Assembly: GCA_051880395.1 (NCBI GenBank)
Contig: JBJENW010000373.1
Coordinates: 1-32,796, forward strand
Direction of reading: 5' to 3'
Source: JBJENW01 sp051880395
GTDB lineage: Bacteria; Bacillota; Clostridia; Lachnospirales; Lachnospiraceae
DNA length: 32,796 nt
Part shown: piece by piece, positions 8,340 through 16,415 of the stretch
Layout: every line of letters starts with the position of its first letter
How positions within the stretch are numbered: position 1 is the first letter of the stretch
Notes under the pieces: generated by a model
Seen by the model: the letters and a program-made list of their open reading frames with translations, nothing else
What the model was told of the DNA's origin: nothing
Databases searched by the model: none
Made by a program: the position numbers and the translations under genes

Positions 8340-8880
8340 ACGCTTTATATGAGCGTAAGTGTTGCAACCACTACTTTGTTGGCCACCCGAAACTTTATCG
8401 GCTCCACCACTCTTTGAAAAAGAGTGACGCGAAAAATATCTCAACCGGGGGATTCCTATGCGGACGTTTCCAAAATTCGGCTGGGTGGTTGCAACGGGGG
8501 CGGCTGCTTCCAGAAAGGCTAGACAGAAATGAAGTCGAGTTTGGGTGGGCGGATTTGCGATGCTTTATTTTTGCGGTTTTCCGAATGTCGTACAAGCTGC
8601 ACGCAGGTGTATGTGGGAGAAAGACTCAGAAACGGACTCTTTCTCCCACATACACCTGCGCACAGTTTGTACGCCTCTCGGCAAAACAGCAAAGGCATCG
8701 CAAATCCGCCCACCCAAGCTCACTAACATTTCTGTCAAAGCCTTTCTGGAAGCAGCCGCCCCCGTTGCAACCACCCAGCCGAATTTCGGAAACTGTGTAT
8801 TGGAAACGATAGGTTGAGATATTTTTCGCTTAGGAAAAGAGTTGCGAACCCGATACGTTTTTGGCTGATGTAAAAATTTG
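8340..8880 (+). repeat. Giant hairpin repeat, copy A1 (plus orientation)
   Basis: A non-coding element that folds on itself over about 500 bases. From the left it has: an outer domain at 8345-8430 starting with TATGAGCGTAAGTGTTGC; the left end (ATATCTCAACC then GGGGGATTCCTATGCGGAC, 8437-8466); stem 1; joint 1 (8518-8535, GACAGAAATG core); stem 2; joint 2 (8558-8585, CGATGCTTTATTTTTGC core); and a tip hairpin with a perfect 20-bp stem (8605-8624 with 8638-8657). The complementary series follows: joint 2' (8677-8700), joint 1' (8726-8742), stem 1', and the right end (AAACTGTGTATTGGAAACGA, then GGTTGAGATATTTTTCGC at 8812-8829). Arms are nearly complementary, but conserved mismatches remain, for example five extra bases (TTTAT) in the left strand of joint 2. 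Bases 8830-8880 weakly mirror the outer domain. No coding signal fits. Confidence 0.85.
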
Positions 8881-8889
8881 TTCCGTCTA

Positions 8890-9302
8890 CAACAACTTTC
8901 GCTCAGAAACAGATCTCAGCCTATCGTTTCTAATACACAGTTTCCGGGATACGGGCAGGCACAGACCACGGGGCGGCATCTTACAGAGTGGCTTTGACAG
9001 AAATGATAGTAAGTTTTGACGGGCAGTTCTGCGATGCCTTTGCTGTTTTTTGATTGTTGAACAAACGGTGCATCCTGTCCGCCCGGAAAAGAATCCGGTT
9101 TTGATTCTTAGCCGGGCGAACAGGATGTGCCGGTTGTCCAACCTTCAAAAAACAGCAAAAATAAAGCATCGTAGAACTGCCCGTCAAAACTTACTTCATT
9201 TCTGTCTAGCCACACTGTAAGATGCCGCCCCGTGGTCTGCGCCTGCCCGGATCCCGGAAACGTCCGCATAGGAATCCCCCGGTTGAAATATTCTTCGCGT
9301 TT
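8890..9302 (-). repeat. Giant hairpin repeat, copy A2 (minus orientation, converging on A1)
   Basis: The same architecture as A1 read on the minus strand: left end at about 9291-9257, joint 1 at 9210-9193, joint 2 at 9171-9145, joint 2' at 9053-9032, joint 1' at 9005-8992, right end at about 8945-8911. Joints and ends match A1 closely, but stem 1, stem 2 and especially the tip hairpin (9060-9144) have different sequence while still pairing with their own partner strand. The outer domain is missing on this side. The element stops about 10 bases from the stop codon of the signal peptidase-sortase gene and may serve as that operon's terminator. Confidence 0.85.
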
Positions 9303-9310
9303 CATAAGCC

Positions 9311-10591
9311 TCAGCGTATTATTTTTTCCTGGAGTTTGCCCATGACTACAAAACGTTTTTTTTCGCTGGAGCAGGTGGAGAGCGCCACCACTTTATCGTC
9401 TCTTGTTGCTTTTACTCCGGTATCCACGTAGGATTCCTGCCTTCTTTTTTGTAGAAAATCTTCAAATAATGCACTGTTTTGAAAGCCGATCGTGTAAATT
9501 TCACTTTCCTGCGACACATCCGCAAAGTAAAAGATCGCATAGTGCCTGATCTGTGTTGGCGTATAGATGGTAAAATATGTATGCGTTTTCCAGTACTCTT
9601 CCTCCAGCTTATACTGTTTCAGGCTGCCGAACATTGTACCATTTTTCATATTATGTCCATAAATGAGACTGTACGAATCCGAAAAATTAGACGCATTTTC
9701 TGCTTCCAGAAATATCGATCCACACGGATTTTCTTTTCCCTCAAAGGTTGTCCGCAAATATTTTTTATCATCCGATGCCTGCAGAATCGGATAATCGATC
9801 TCTCCTTTGTCAAACGACAGCCATCCGACAATATCTGGATTGATCTTTCTTAATCCTTCAAAATCAATTGTCCGCGTCTTCCAGGACATCTGCTCCTTTG
9901 TCTCTTTTGCAGAATCTTTCTCTGTTTTTTTCTGTGTATAGGTCTGTGAGATCTTTGTATACGCTTCTTTCCCCTGCTGATACTGTATCAAAATCTTTCC
10001 GATGTGATATCCGGAAAAAAGAACGAAACAAAGTCCTATAACAAAATATCCAGAGATATTCGGTGCTTTTTTCTTTGGCTTTTCTTCTTTCGAAAGAACC
10101 GCACTCACACCAAAACAGCTCACACCCAAAAGCAAAAGCAGCAACACCAGAAAAACCCCAGATATCCCCTGCAGCGCAGATACAATGCCGCCGATCTTTG
10201 GCACGCAAAATACCACCTTTCCGATGACATTCGAATACGAAACCGGCTCTGTATCCGGCGTGTCGTTGGCATCTCCTTTCGTTTGAAAGGCTTGTTTTGT
10301 TTCATCCACTTTCACGATCCGCTGTGTCAGCACTTCACTGTTTTGTGCACCACGATCAAAGCAGATGACATCCCCTTTTTTCAGCTCATCTGCCTGGTCG
10401 ACCTCTTTTACATAGATCAACGCATGCCGTGGATAGTCCTCTGCCATGCTGTCCGACTTTATTTCAAATACCCGATATCCCATTGTTGTCGGAATCAGGA
10501 TACCGAGCGCGATGAAAAGGATAACCAGGAACAGAATGTCCCCGGTTATCTGCGCTGCCAGTTTGAGCAGCTGTTTTTTCTCTTTTTTCAT
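9311..10591 (-). CDS. Fusion of SipW-type signal peptidase and class B sortase
   Basis: A 426-residue membrane protein with two enzyme folds. Residues 1-165 match SipW/ER-type signal peptidases: a helix at about 14-36, the KSDSM box with candidate nucleophile Ser48, LKKGDVICF, and TKGDANDTPD. A second helix lies at about 142-162. The base position, THRIV in active relatives, reads TQRIV here (Gln90), so cleavage activity is doubtful. After a third helix (about 180-197) and a charged linker, residues 240-424 form a class B sortase: INPDIVGWL, YGHNM with His311, LSTCS with Cys405, and Arg411 in KKRFVV. All three sortase catalytic residues are present. The sortase would sit outside the membrane. 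AAGGGTG precedes the ATG. It is the last gene of the surface locus, and its likely substrates are the secreted proteins encoded upstream. Confidence 0.9.
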   Translation of the reverse strand: MKKEKKQLLKLAAQITGDILFLVILFIALGILIPTTMGYRVFEIKSDSMAEDYPRHALIYVKEVDQADELKKGDVICFDRGAQNSEVLTQRIVKVDETKQAFQTKGDANDTPDTEPVSYSNVIGKVVFCVPKIGGIVSALQGISGVFLVLLLLLLGVSCFGVSAVLSKEEKPKKKAPNISGYFVIGLCFVLFSGYHIGKILIQYQQGKEAYTKISQTYTQKKTEKDSAKETKEQMSWKTRTIDFEGLRKINPDIVGWLSFDKGEIDYPILQASDDKKYLRTTFEGKENPCGSIFLEAENASNFSDSYSLIYGHNMKNGTMFGSLKQYKLEEEYWKTHTYFTIYTPTQIRHYAIFYFADVSQESEIYTIGFQNSALFEDFLQKRRQESYVDTGVKATRDDKVVALSTCSSEKKRFVVMGKLQEKIIR

Positions 10592-10602
10592 GTCACCCTT
10601 CT

Positions 10603-11256
10603 TTACTCAACTCCGACAGAAACCGGATAGGTTTCAATGATGACCTTTTCTCCGGAATCCAGCCACGAGATAATATGCCCTTTTTCATCATATTGTGGTG
10701 TAAAATTCTCCGACTGAATCGCCTCTGCCTGCACTTTTATCGTAAATGTCTTTCCTGCAATCTGGTTATTCCATGTTTTTGGTATGGTAAATGTCGTAAA
10801 AATCGGAACGCTCGCCCCAGCTTTTTTACTTTCGCTTAGATAATAATATCCGTCGCTGCTTTTTTCCCAGCCGTTTTCCCTTAAGGATGGCTGCAGTGCA
10901 TTTTCCAGTTCTTCCTGGTATGTCGCATCTGTCGCATCATCGTTCATCTGGCTGAGTCCTTCAATTGTGATCGCGGCTCTAAGGTATACACTGTTCGAAT
11001 CCTCTGCGACTGTGATCGTCGGATCCTTTGTAATCTCCTGTCCCGGCATCACTCCGGTCATCGTACGATTCTCTGTCGCCTGATCAAATAACGGCTCATC
11101 CAACCGAATATCTACCTTTCCTGTTGTAATTGTGTTTTTCGCATCCGCCTGATCCGTAAAATAGGCAAATGTCCCTCCAGCTCCAATTGCCACAACCACT
11201 GCAGCCGCCAGTGCTGCCAATGTCACATTCTTTTTCGTCACTTTCTTTCTACTCAT
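10603..11256 (-). CDS. TasA/camelysin-like protein with SipW-type signal peptide
   Basis: A 217-residue secreted protein. The N terminus is basic (MSRKKVTKKN) with a helix at about 11-31 ending in the SipW-dependent signature GGTFAYFTDQADAKNTITTG, followed by KVDIRLDE, which opens the beta-rich mature domain of TasA/CalY-type fibre proteins. Later segments such as DSNSVYLRAAITIEGL and FTIKVQAEAIQSENF also fit this family. No C-terminal anchor or HExxH motif is present. GGAGGT upstream of the ATG is a good ribosome site. It lies 11 bases before the signal peptidase-sortase gene and 46 bases after the previous TasA-like gene. The likely role is a cell-surface or fibre subunit released by the SipW encoded in the locus. 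Confidence 0.85.
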   Translation of the reverse strand: MSRKKVTKKNVTLAALAAAVVVAIGAGGTFAYFTDQADAKNTITTGKVDIRLDEPLFDQATENRTMTGVMPGQEITKDPTITVAEDSNSVYLRAAITIEGLSQMNDDATDATYQEELENALQPSLRENGWEKSSDGYYYLSESKKAGASVPIFTTFTIPKTWNNQIAGKTFTIKVQAEAIQSENFTPQYDEKGHIISWLDSGEKVIIETYPVSVGVE

Positions 11257-11302
11257 ACTCGACCTCCATTTTTCTTCCCCATTCTATCCTATCAAAAATC
11301 AA

Positions 11303-12100
11303 CTATTTTTTCAATGTGACTCCTGCCTCTTTTGCAAGTTCTGTCACTGCTTCGTCAGGCGTAATATTCTGTGCCTGAACAAGGTAGCCTTTAACCACGA
11401 CATCAAAATTTGGATAGACATCCATATCCTCAATCTCTACCCATTGATCGCCGACTTTCTGGTAATATTTTGTTTCGGAACCGACCTCAATGTTTTCCCA
11501 ATCCTCCACCTTTGTATAATTTCCTGGCGTCGTCTGTTCATAAACAGCTCCTGATTTATACTTTTTATTCACGACCTCTTTTATCATGGTATTGATCTTT
11601 ACCGCATCAAATAACGTTTCGGTCGTTTTATCCTTCTCTTCTGCCTCTAATGTTGTCAACGCATGTTCTTCTGGTCCATACAGGAAAAAGCGCTCATCTC
11701 CTTCTGTTTCTGCCTCCCACCAATCTTTCGTATTATAGCCGTCTTTGAGTGTCCCGCCGTCGTTTACCTGCAGTTTTCCATACTTTTCTTCAAATTCTCG
11801 AAACGGAATCTGTGTTCCGTCAGGTCCGATGACTGTCACTTTTAATGCTCCATACGCACTCGCACTGCCTTCTTTCAAAACAAGTTTTACCTCTTTTTGA
11901 ATGGCCTGCCCCGGAATATAGCTGCTTGCATGCTCCTTGTCAAATTTCTCCTCGATTTTTCCTTTCAGATGCTGATCGGAAGAAAACACATTCGTCACCG
12001 TTTCTGTCTGCTGCGTCAGATAAGCCAGTGTCCCTCCTACCGAAACAATCGCTACTGCAGCCATAGCAGTCAGTCCTGCCATCAGATTTTTCTTCTTCAT
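11303..12100 (-). CDS. TasA/camelysin-like protein with SipW-type signal peptide
   Basis: A 265-residue secreted protein and the longest of the four TasA-like members. The signal region is MKKKNLMAGLTAMAAVAIVS followed by GGTLAYLTQQTETVTNVFS, a clear SipW-type site. The mature part begins with GKIEEKFDKEHASSYIPGQAIQKEVKLVLKE (split by a Pro-Gly turn) and includes DWWEAETEGDERFFLYG, a pattern shared by Gram-positive TasA-like proteins. It continues through an acidic region to a C-terminal VDVVVKGYLVQAQNITPDEAVTEL-like beta strand and helix. There is no wall anchor. AAGGGG precedes the start. It sits between two other TasA-like genes, so the fibre may be built from several different subunits. 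Confidence 0.82.
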   Translation of the reverse strand: MKKKNLMAGLTAMAAVAIVSVGGTLAYLTQQTETVTNVFSSDQHLKGKIEEKFDKEHASSYIPGQAIQKEVKLVLKEGSASAYGALKVTVIGPDGTQIPFREFEEKYGKLQVNDGGTLKDGYNTKDWWEAETEGDERFFLYGPEEHALTTLEAEEKDKTTETLFDAVKINTMIKEVVNKKYKSGAVYEQTTPGNYTKVEDWENIEVGSETKYYQKVGDQWVEIEDMDVYPNFDVVVKGYLVQAQNITPDEAVTELAKEAGVTLKK

Positions 12101-12121
12101 TCCATTTTCCCCTTCTATGTC

Positions 12122-12766
12122 TTATTTTTGATATGCCACCCTGCGCACTTCGTCTTGAAATGAAATTGTCTGTCCTTTCACTTTCACCGTTCCCCATGCC
12201 TCTTCTCTTGCATTTTTTTGAGCCTGCACGGCATCCGCCAGTACTTCTACTTCTAAATGTGCTCCATCCGGTATGTTTTCTGCTGATGCAACGGACACAG
12301 ATGCCAACAGTTCTCCTGTTTCCTGTTTTGGATCTACGATCTTTGTATAGTAAAAATAGCCATCATCCCCTTTTACCCATCCGTTTGCTGCATCATCTAA
12401 CTGTAATTCAAATGCTGTGTGTTTTACATCCACAGGAAGCAGATTTCCATTTTTGTCTTTCCACTGCGGCACAAGAGAGGCACGGATATAAACAGGAACG
12501 ATACGGTCTTTTAATACGTCCTCACCCGCATCTGTATTCTGAATAAACACAGATTTTTTCACTTTTTCACCTGTATGTGGCAGTTCTGCTTTCTCCTGAA
12601 ACGCTTCTCGAATCACAATATTTACGATTCCTGATCGGAATGTATTCACTTTTTCCTCTGTATGTTGTTTTAGCATCGCATAGGTGCTGCCGATCGACAC
12701 GCCACCTACCGCGAGAACCGCTAAGACCACCATCCCCCATTTTTTTCTCCCCTTATCCTTCTTCAT
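12122..12766 (-). CDS. TasA/camelysin-like protein with SipW-type signal peptide
   Basis: A 214-residue secreted protein. A basic start (MKKDKGRKK) and helix lead to GGVSIGSTYAMLKQHTEEK, a somewhat divergent SipW signature (GSTYAML instead of GTxAYFT), followed by VNTFRSGIVNIVIREAF. The mature region shows NTDAGEDVLKDRIVPVYIRASLVPQW and WVKGDDGYFYYTKIVDP, typical of this protein class; the YFYYTK motif recurs with variations in its relatives in the locus. No C-terminal anchor is present. GGAGGGA lies seven bases before the ATG. The gene overlaps the end of the SipW gene by 14 bases, so the peptidase and this subunit are translationally linked. Confidence 0.82.
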   Translation of the reverse strand: MKKDKGRKKWGMVVLAVLAVGGVSIGSTYAMLKQHTEEKVNTFRSGIVNIVIREAFQEKAELPHTGEKVKKSVFIQNTDAGEDVLKDRIVPVYIRASLVPQWKDKNGNLLPVDVKHTAFELQLDDAANGWVKGDDGYFYYTKIVDPKQETGELLASVSVASAENIPDGAHLEVEVLADAVQAQKNAREEAWGTVKVKGQTISFQDEVRRVAYQK

Positions 12767-13262
12767 GTTTTCCCTCCCTCCCTTTTTGGGACCAGATCAA
12801 TTCTGTGACATACAATAGCAGCAGTAATACGAGAATTCCTGTGATATACAAAATTTTTCCGGATACAGTTCCGAGAAAATCTGCCACATACCCGAGCTTT
12901 GGAACAGATAAGATGGGGGTGCCGATACAGTTTTGAAACAAAACCGGCGTCCCGTCTGCCGTGTCATTCGCATCTCCTTTCGTCTCAAACTTCCGGTTTT
13001 CGGAATCAACCGAAACGATCCGATGTGTCACTACAGTGTCTTTACTCAGATAAAACGTGACTACATCCCCTTTTTTCAACTGCTCCGGTGCCCGTTTCTG
13101 TACATAGACCAACGAGCCGACCGGATAGTTTGGTTCCATCGAACCGCTTAGCACGATCAGTGGTTTTATGCCAACTATATTCGGCAGATAGATAGCTGCC
13201 GCAAAAAGCAATGCTGCCACAAGTAGCGCTGTTAGCAGTCTGTTCCAAATGTTTACTGTCAT
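12753..13262 (-). CDS. sipW: SipW-type signal peptidase I
   Basis: A 169-residue membrane protease of the ER/archaeal-like SipW class, which removes signal peptides from TasA-like proteins. It has a first helix at about residues 8-26, the LSGSMEP box with nucleophile Ser41, LKKGDVVTFYL, VTHRIV with His80, and TKGDANDTADGTPV with Asp96. A second helix sits near the C terminus (about 139-158). The serine, histidine and aspartate expected for an active enzyme are all present. The frame can also start four codons earlier at GTG (13274), but AAAGGTGG lies eight bases before this ATG, so I prefer 13262. It is the only signal-peptidase domain in the locus with an intact catalytic set, because the fused paralogue has Gln at the His position. 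It follows the adhesin gene almost directly. Confidence 0.9.
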   Translation of the reverse strand: MTVNIWNRLLTALLVAALLFAAAIYLPNIVGIKPLIVLSGSMEPNYPVGSLVYVQKRAPEQLKKGDVVTFYLSKDTVVTHRIVSVDSENRKFETKGDANDTADGTPVLFQNCIGTPILSVPKLGYVADFLGTVSGKILYITGILVLLLLLYVTELIWSQKGREGKHEEG

Positions 13263-13277
13263 ATCACTGTCCACCTT

Positions 13278-16200
13278 TTATTGAAATACATTATTCTTGT
13301 GTGTGGTATCTCCCAGCCACTTTTTTTCTTGTTTTAACTCATTTTCAAATGAAATTTCTGCTTTCGCCTTTTTTACTGCCCCCTGTTGTCCAAAGAATTC
13401 ATCCAATTCCTGATACGTTCCTTTTTTTCCTATAAAGAAAATGCCGTCTTCTGCTGTTTCGTAGGAATCTTGAACGGAAGTATTTTTATATTTCCAGGAC
13501 CAATCCGTCTGTTCTTCTACTTTATAATATCCTTTGCACAGTCCGATCAGTTTGATCTGTGAAAAACCATCGGTTTCTTTTTGGGTATCATACGAAAGCA
13601 CTGTCTGATATGTCTCCAGCGGAGTGGTACAATCCGCATCCGTTTCTGCATACCGGGTAATTCGAAAGATCGCACTCTGATTCGCTTTCACGGCCTTTTT
13701 TTCCTCTGTGGTATAAGAAATGTTTCTTAAATACGCCTGATCAAATCGCTTTCGTATCGTCAGTTCCCCTTTTACCACTCTCACCCGATACTGACCGGTA
13801 ACGATGACCGATGTCCGTTTTTCTGCATCATCACTGCCTCTTGTACTTGCCGTGTAATATCCCACAGAGTCCGTTTCCCGCATTTCCTTTGCAGTCTGCT
13901 CTGCCTCTTTCGAATCGTCCGCAATCTTCGGTGCGACGATCACTTTTACCTGATACGAAACATCCTCTTTGGGTTTCTGACTACGAATATATGCAGCCGG
14001 ATCCGATTCTATGATTTTTCCGTCCGGTCCAAACCATTGCATTGTGACTTTTTTGTCTTTTAAATCCTGCAAATTTGTATAGGTCCCACTTCCACAAACC
14101 GTATTCTGTGTCGCAGTATCAAAGTATTCCGTTAAATCTTCTCCAAGAAAAATCGTATCCTGCGCATTTGCACATTTCCAGTCTGTTCGCACATTCACCT
14201 TCGGAATCGCAAACGAACGTGCTCTTTGATCCAGCATCTGCACACCTGACAGATCCGTGTTTGTCTCAATGCAATTTCCGCCCGCATACTCCTTACGTGC
14301 TTTTATATAAAAGCTTGCTTTCCAGCTGTAAGTTTCTTCTTCTCCGATCTTGGCTGGAATTTTCGCATTTTTCCATTCCACCCAGGTTTTTGTCCCTTCG
14401 ATATGGACCTTTCCCTGCGTTTCATTTTCATTTTTCTCTGCTTTTTCCCCGTCCAGCGTCAAATACATTCCATCTGTCAACAAGGTTCCGTCTTTCGCTG
14501 CCAATTGAAACCGTGGATCAATATAATCGGATACCACGCCCGTTTCGCTTTGCGCATCGAGAAATTCAGGCTCTTTGATACTCTGCCCGACCTGCAGCTT
14601 TATTTTATAGAGCCGGTTTTCCCATTGATTCACATACGCCTGCTTTTTCACATACAATTTTCCCTGTGCATAACGCTTATTTTCAAAATCCAGTTTCCCT
14701 TTTTGCCTTTCTCCCTGCTTACAGTCGATCACAAGCTCTTTTCCCAACTGGTTTTCTCCGAGCTGCAGATCGCTCCAGCTCTTTTTGGGTGTGCCAGCCT
14801 CTGTCGAACCATCTGACAAGAATTGCTCATATGTTGCCGTGCAAGAACTATATTCATCCGGATATTTTTTTGCCCCATCCGTTTCTTTCTTCTGCACCAC
14901 ACGGTATCTTCCGTTTCCCAGATTCAAAAATACCGCCGATTGACCGCTTTTCAATATAATCCTTCCATCCGTCACTGCAAGAGGCGTATGCAGCTGTTCT
15001 TCCTCTTCCGACACCAGAATATATTCTGCATAATGATCCGTTGAATGCTCTGTGTTCTTATAAGCTTTTACTGGTACCCCGTCTTTTGTGATCTCATAGA
15101 CAAACTCTGTATCCGTATCTTCCAACTCTGTCTCTTCTTTTGAGTCCCCGTCTACCCAGATTTTTTTTACTGTATTGCTGATTGAAATACCACCGTCCTG
15201 CGGTTCCTGCGGCAGATTAAATTTCAATTTACAGTTTGAATCATAAGCGCCACGTTCCAAGTAAAACATCCGGAGCGTGTGTACCTTTCCATCTAAAAAC
15301 TGCTCCTTTTCAAATGTCACCGGCGGGCGTGTATTTCCATCATAGATATTATAATCCGGACTTTCCTGCGTTGCGTATACCTGGTTTGCCATCGATTTTG
15401 GATTGCTCGAATTATAAGTGTAGACATATTCTACATTTCCGGTACTCAAATTGATGTTTGCCCCGGCTTTCGGATGAATCCCGCCCAGGTCAATGACCAG
15501 TTTTCCGTCAATGAATACCCAGACATCGTCATCTCCTGTAAAAGAAAACTCCATATCGTCCTGATTGCTTAATTTTCCATCCGGCGTCGTATAAAATTCC
15601 ATGGCAAATTCCATACCAAAACCTGTATATCCTTCACCGTTCTTTCTGTTTGCCATTCCAAACGGCCAAAATCCAGGTTTGCCCGGAGATGCGCTGTTAC
15701 CTAGTACAGCCATCTGGCCACTGCTTGAGAGTGGCAGAATTTCTCTTTGATCACTATCATACTCATAATACCCTTGTGCATCTTTTGTCAAAGGCAGTTT
15801 CACATTGCGATACGCCGTCCGGACCGCTCCGTCCCCTTCTTTTCCGTAAAACAGATTCGGTACCGCATACTTCGAAAATTGAATCCGGCCATCCTTTCCA
15901 CCTTCCAGCTTTGAATCAGCAAGTCCCTGCCATACACCGCTGTAATGGTTTGCACTTTCCTGTTTGTCACACTCGCCCCTCGTAAAATAGAGTGGTGTTT
16001 GATTCGTGCTTTTCGCTTGATCTGAGGCCAGCTTATTGATTCCACGATTATACGTAACTTCTTTATAGGTATCTGCTTCATATTTAAAAAAATTTGCCGT
16101 AAATTGATTTAAAGCTGCATTTGCCGGTGCCTCTTTGTTCTGAAGCTGTGTTTTCCATTGTTGCGAAGTTGCAGCCATCAAGATGCGTTCTTTTTCTTTC

Positions 16201-16394
16201 TTCGACTGCGTTTTCTCTTTTTTCGCAGACACTTTCCGCTCCTCATTCAGCTGTCCCTGCGTCTGGTCCTGGCGTGTATCTGCATAGGCCAGACTGCCTT
16301 TTTCCCAAAAATTCTCCTGCCAGATTCCTCCAATGATCAGAATCAGACAGAGGATTCCAGCCATCCCTCTTTTTAAAACAACTCCCTTTCTCAT
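13278..16394 (-). CDS. Large fibro-slime domain surface protein
   Basis: A 1038-residue secreted protein, the largest of the locus. A signal peptide (helix about 11-24, probable cleavage after SLAYA near residue 38) precedes a Lys/Glu-rich linker. The fibro-slime domain spans about residues 255-397: FGMEFAMEFYTTPDGK, FTGDDDVWVFIDGKLVIDLG, then HTLRMFYLERGAYDSNCKLKF. From about 405, beta-sandwich modules of the Cna-B/SpaA type follow, one beginning ISNTVKKIW and another near 905 with GELTIRKRFDQAYL. The C terminus (SFENELKQEKKWLGDTTHKN) has no LPXTG, no hydrophobic helix and no basic tail, so wall anchoring is not evident. AGGAGGG precedes the ATG. Proteins with this architecture are thought to be adhesins or pilus-like components. 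It is followed within 16 bases by the SipW gene. Confidence 0.85.
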   Translation of the reverse strand: MRKGVVLKRGMAGILCLILIIGGIWQENFWEKGSLAYADTRQDQTQGQLNEERKVSAKKEKTQSKKEKERILMAATSQQWKTQLQNKEAPANAALNQFTANFFKYEADTYKEVTYNRGINKLASDQAKSTNQTPLYFTRGECDKQESANHYSGVWQGLADSKLEGGKDGRIQFSKYAVPNLFYGKEGDGAVRTAYRNVKLPLTKDAQGYYEYDSDQREILPLSSSGQMAVLGNSASPGKPGFWPFGMANRKNGEGYTGFGMEFAMEFYTTPDGKLSNQDDMEFSFTGDDDVWVFIDGKLVIDLGGIHPKAGANINLSTGNVEYVYTYNSSNPKSMANQVYATQESPDYNIYDGNTRPPVTFEKEQFLDGKVHTLRMFYLERGAYDSNCKLKFNLPQEPQDGGISISNTVKKIWVDGDSKEETELEDTDTEFVYEITKDGVPVKAYKNTEHSTDHYAEYILVSEEEEQLHTPLAVTDGRIILKSGQSAVFLNLGNGRYRVVQKKETDGAKKYPDEYSSCTATYEQFLSDGSTEAGTPKKSWSDLQLGENQLGKELVIDCKQGERQKGKLDFENKRYAQGKLYVKKQAYVNQWENRLYKIKLQVGQSIKEPEFLDAQSETGVVSDYIDPRFQLAAKDGTLLTDGMYLTLDGEKAEKNENETQGKVHIEGTKTWVEWKNAKIPAKIGEEETYSWKASFYIKARKEYAGGNCIETNTDLSGVQMLDQRARSFAIPKVNVRTDWKCANAQDTIFLGEDLTEYFDTATQNTVCGSGTYTNLQDLKDKKVTMQWFGPDGKIIESDPAAYIRSQKPKEDVSYQVKVIVAPKIADDSKEAEQTAKEMRETDSVGYYTASTRGSDDAEKRTSVIVTGQYRVRVVKGELTIRKRFDQAYLRNISYTTEEKKAVKANQSAIFRITRYAETDADCTTPLETYQTVLSYDTQKETDGFSQIKLIGLCKGYYKVEEQTDWSWKYKNTSVQDSYETAEDGIFFIGKKGTYQELDEFFGQQGAVKKAKAEISFENELKQEKKWLGDTTHKNNVFQ

Positions 16395-16415
16395 CTTTCT
16401 CCCTCCTAAAAAGCA

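Noticed and set aside
8529..8726. Open frames of 60-90 codons on both strands inside the hairpin elements (for example 8529-8726 plus, 9108-9305 minus, 20666-20863 plus) with similar peptides in different copies
   Set aside because: The similarity follows from the DNA repeats and appears on both strands and in several frames; the frames have no good ribosome sites and no protein-like conservation. They would be annotated as hypothetical proteins but are not genes.
8428..8829. Resemblance of the hairpin ends (TCTCAAC ... GTTGAGA) to integron attC R boxes
   Set aside because: The elements are far longer than attC sites, the boxes do not match the consensus at the outer positions, there are no gene cassettes between copies, and no integrase is in the window. 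Only the general idea of a folded single strand remains of interest.
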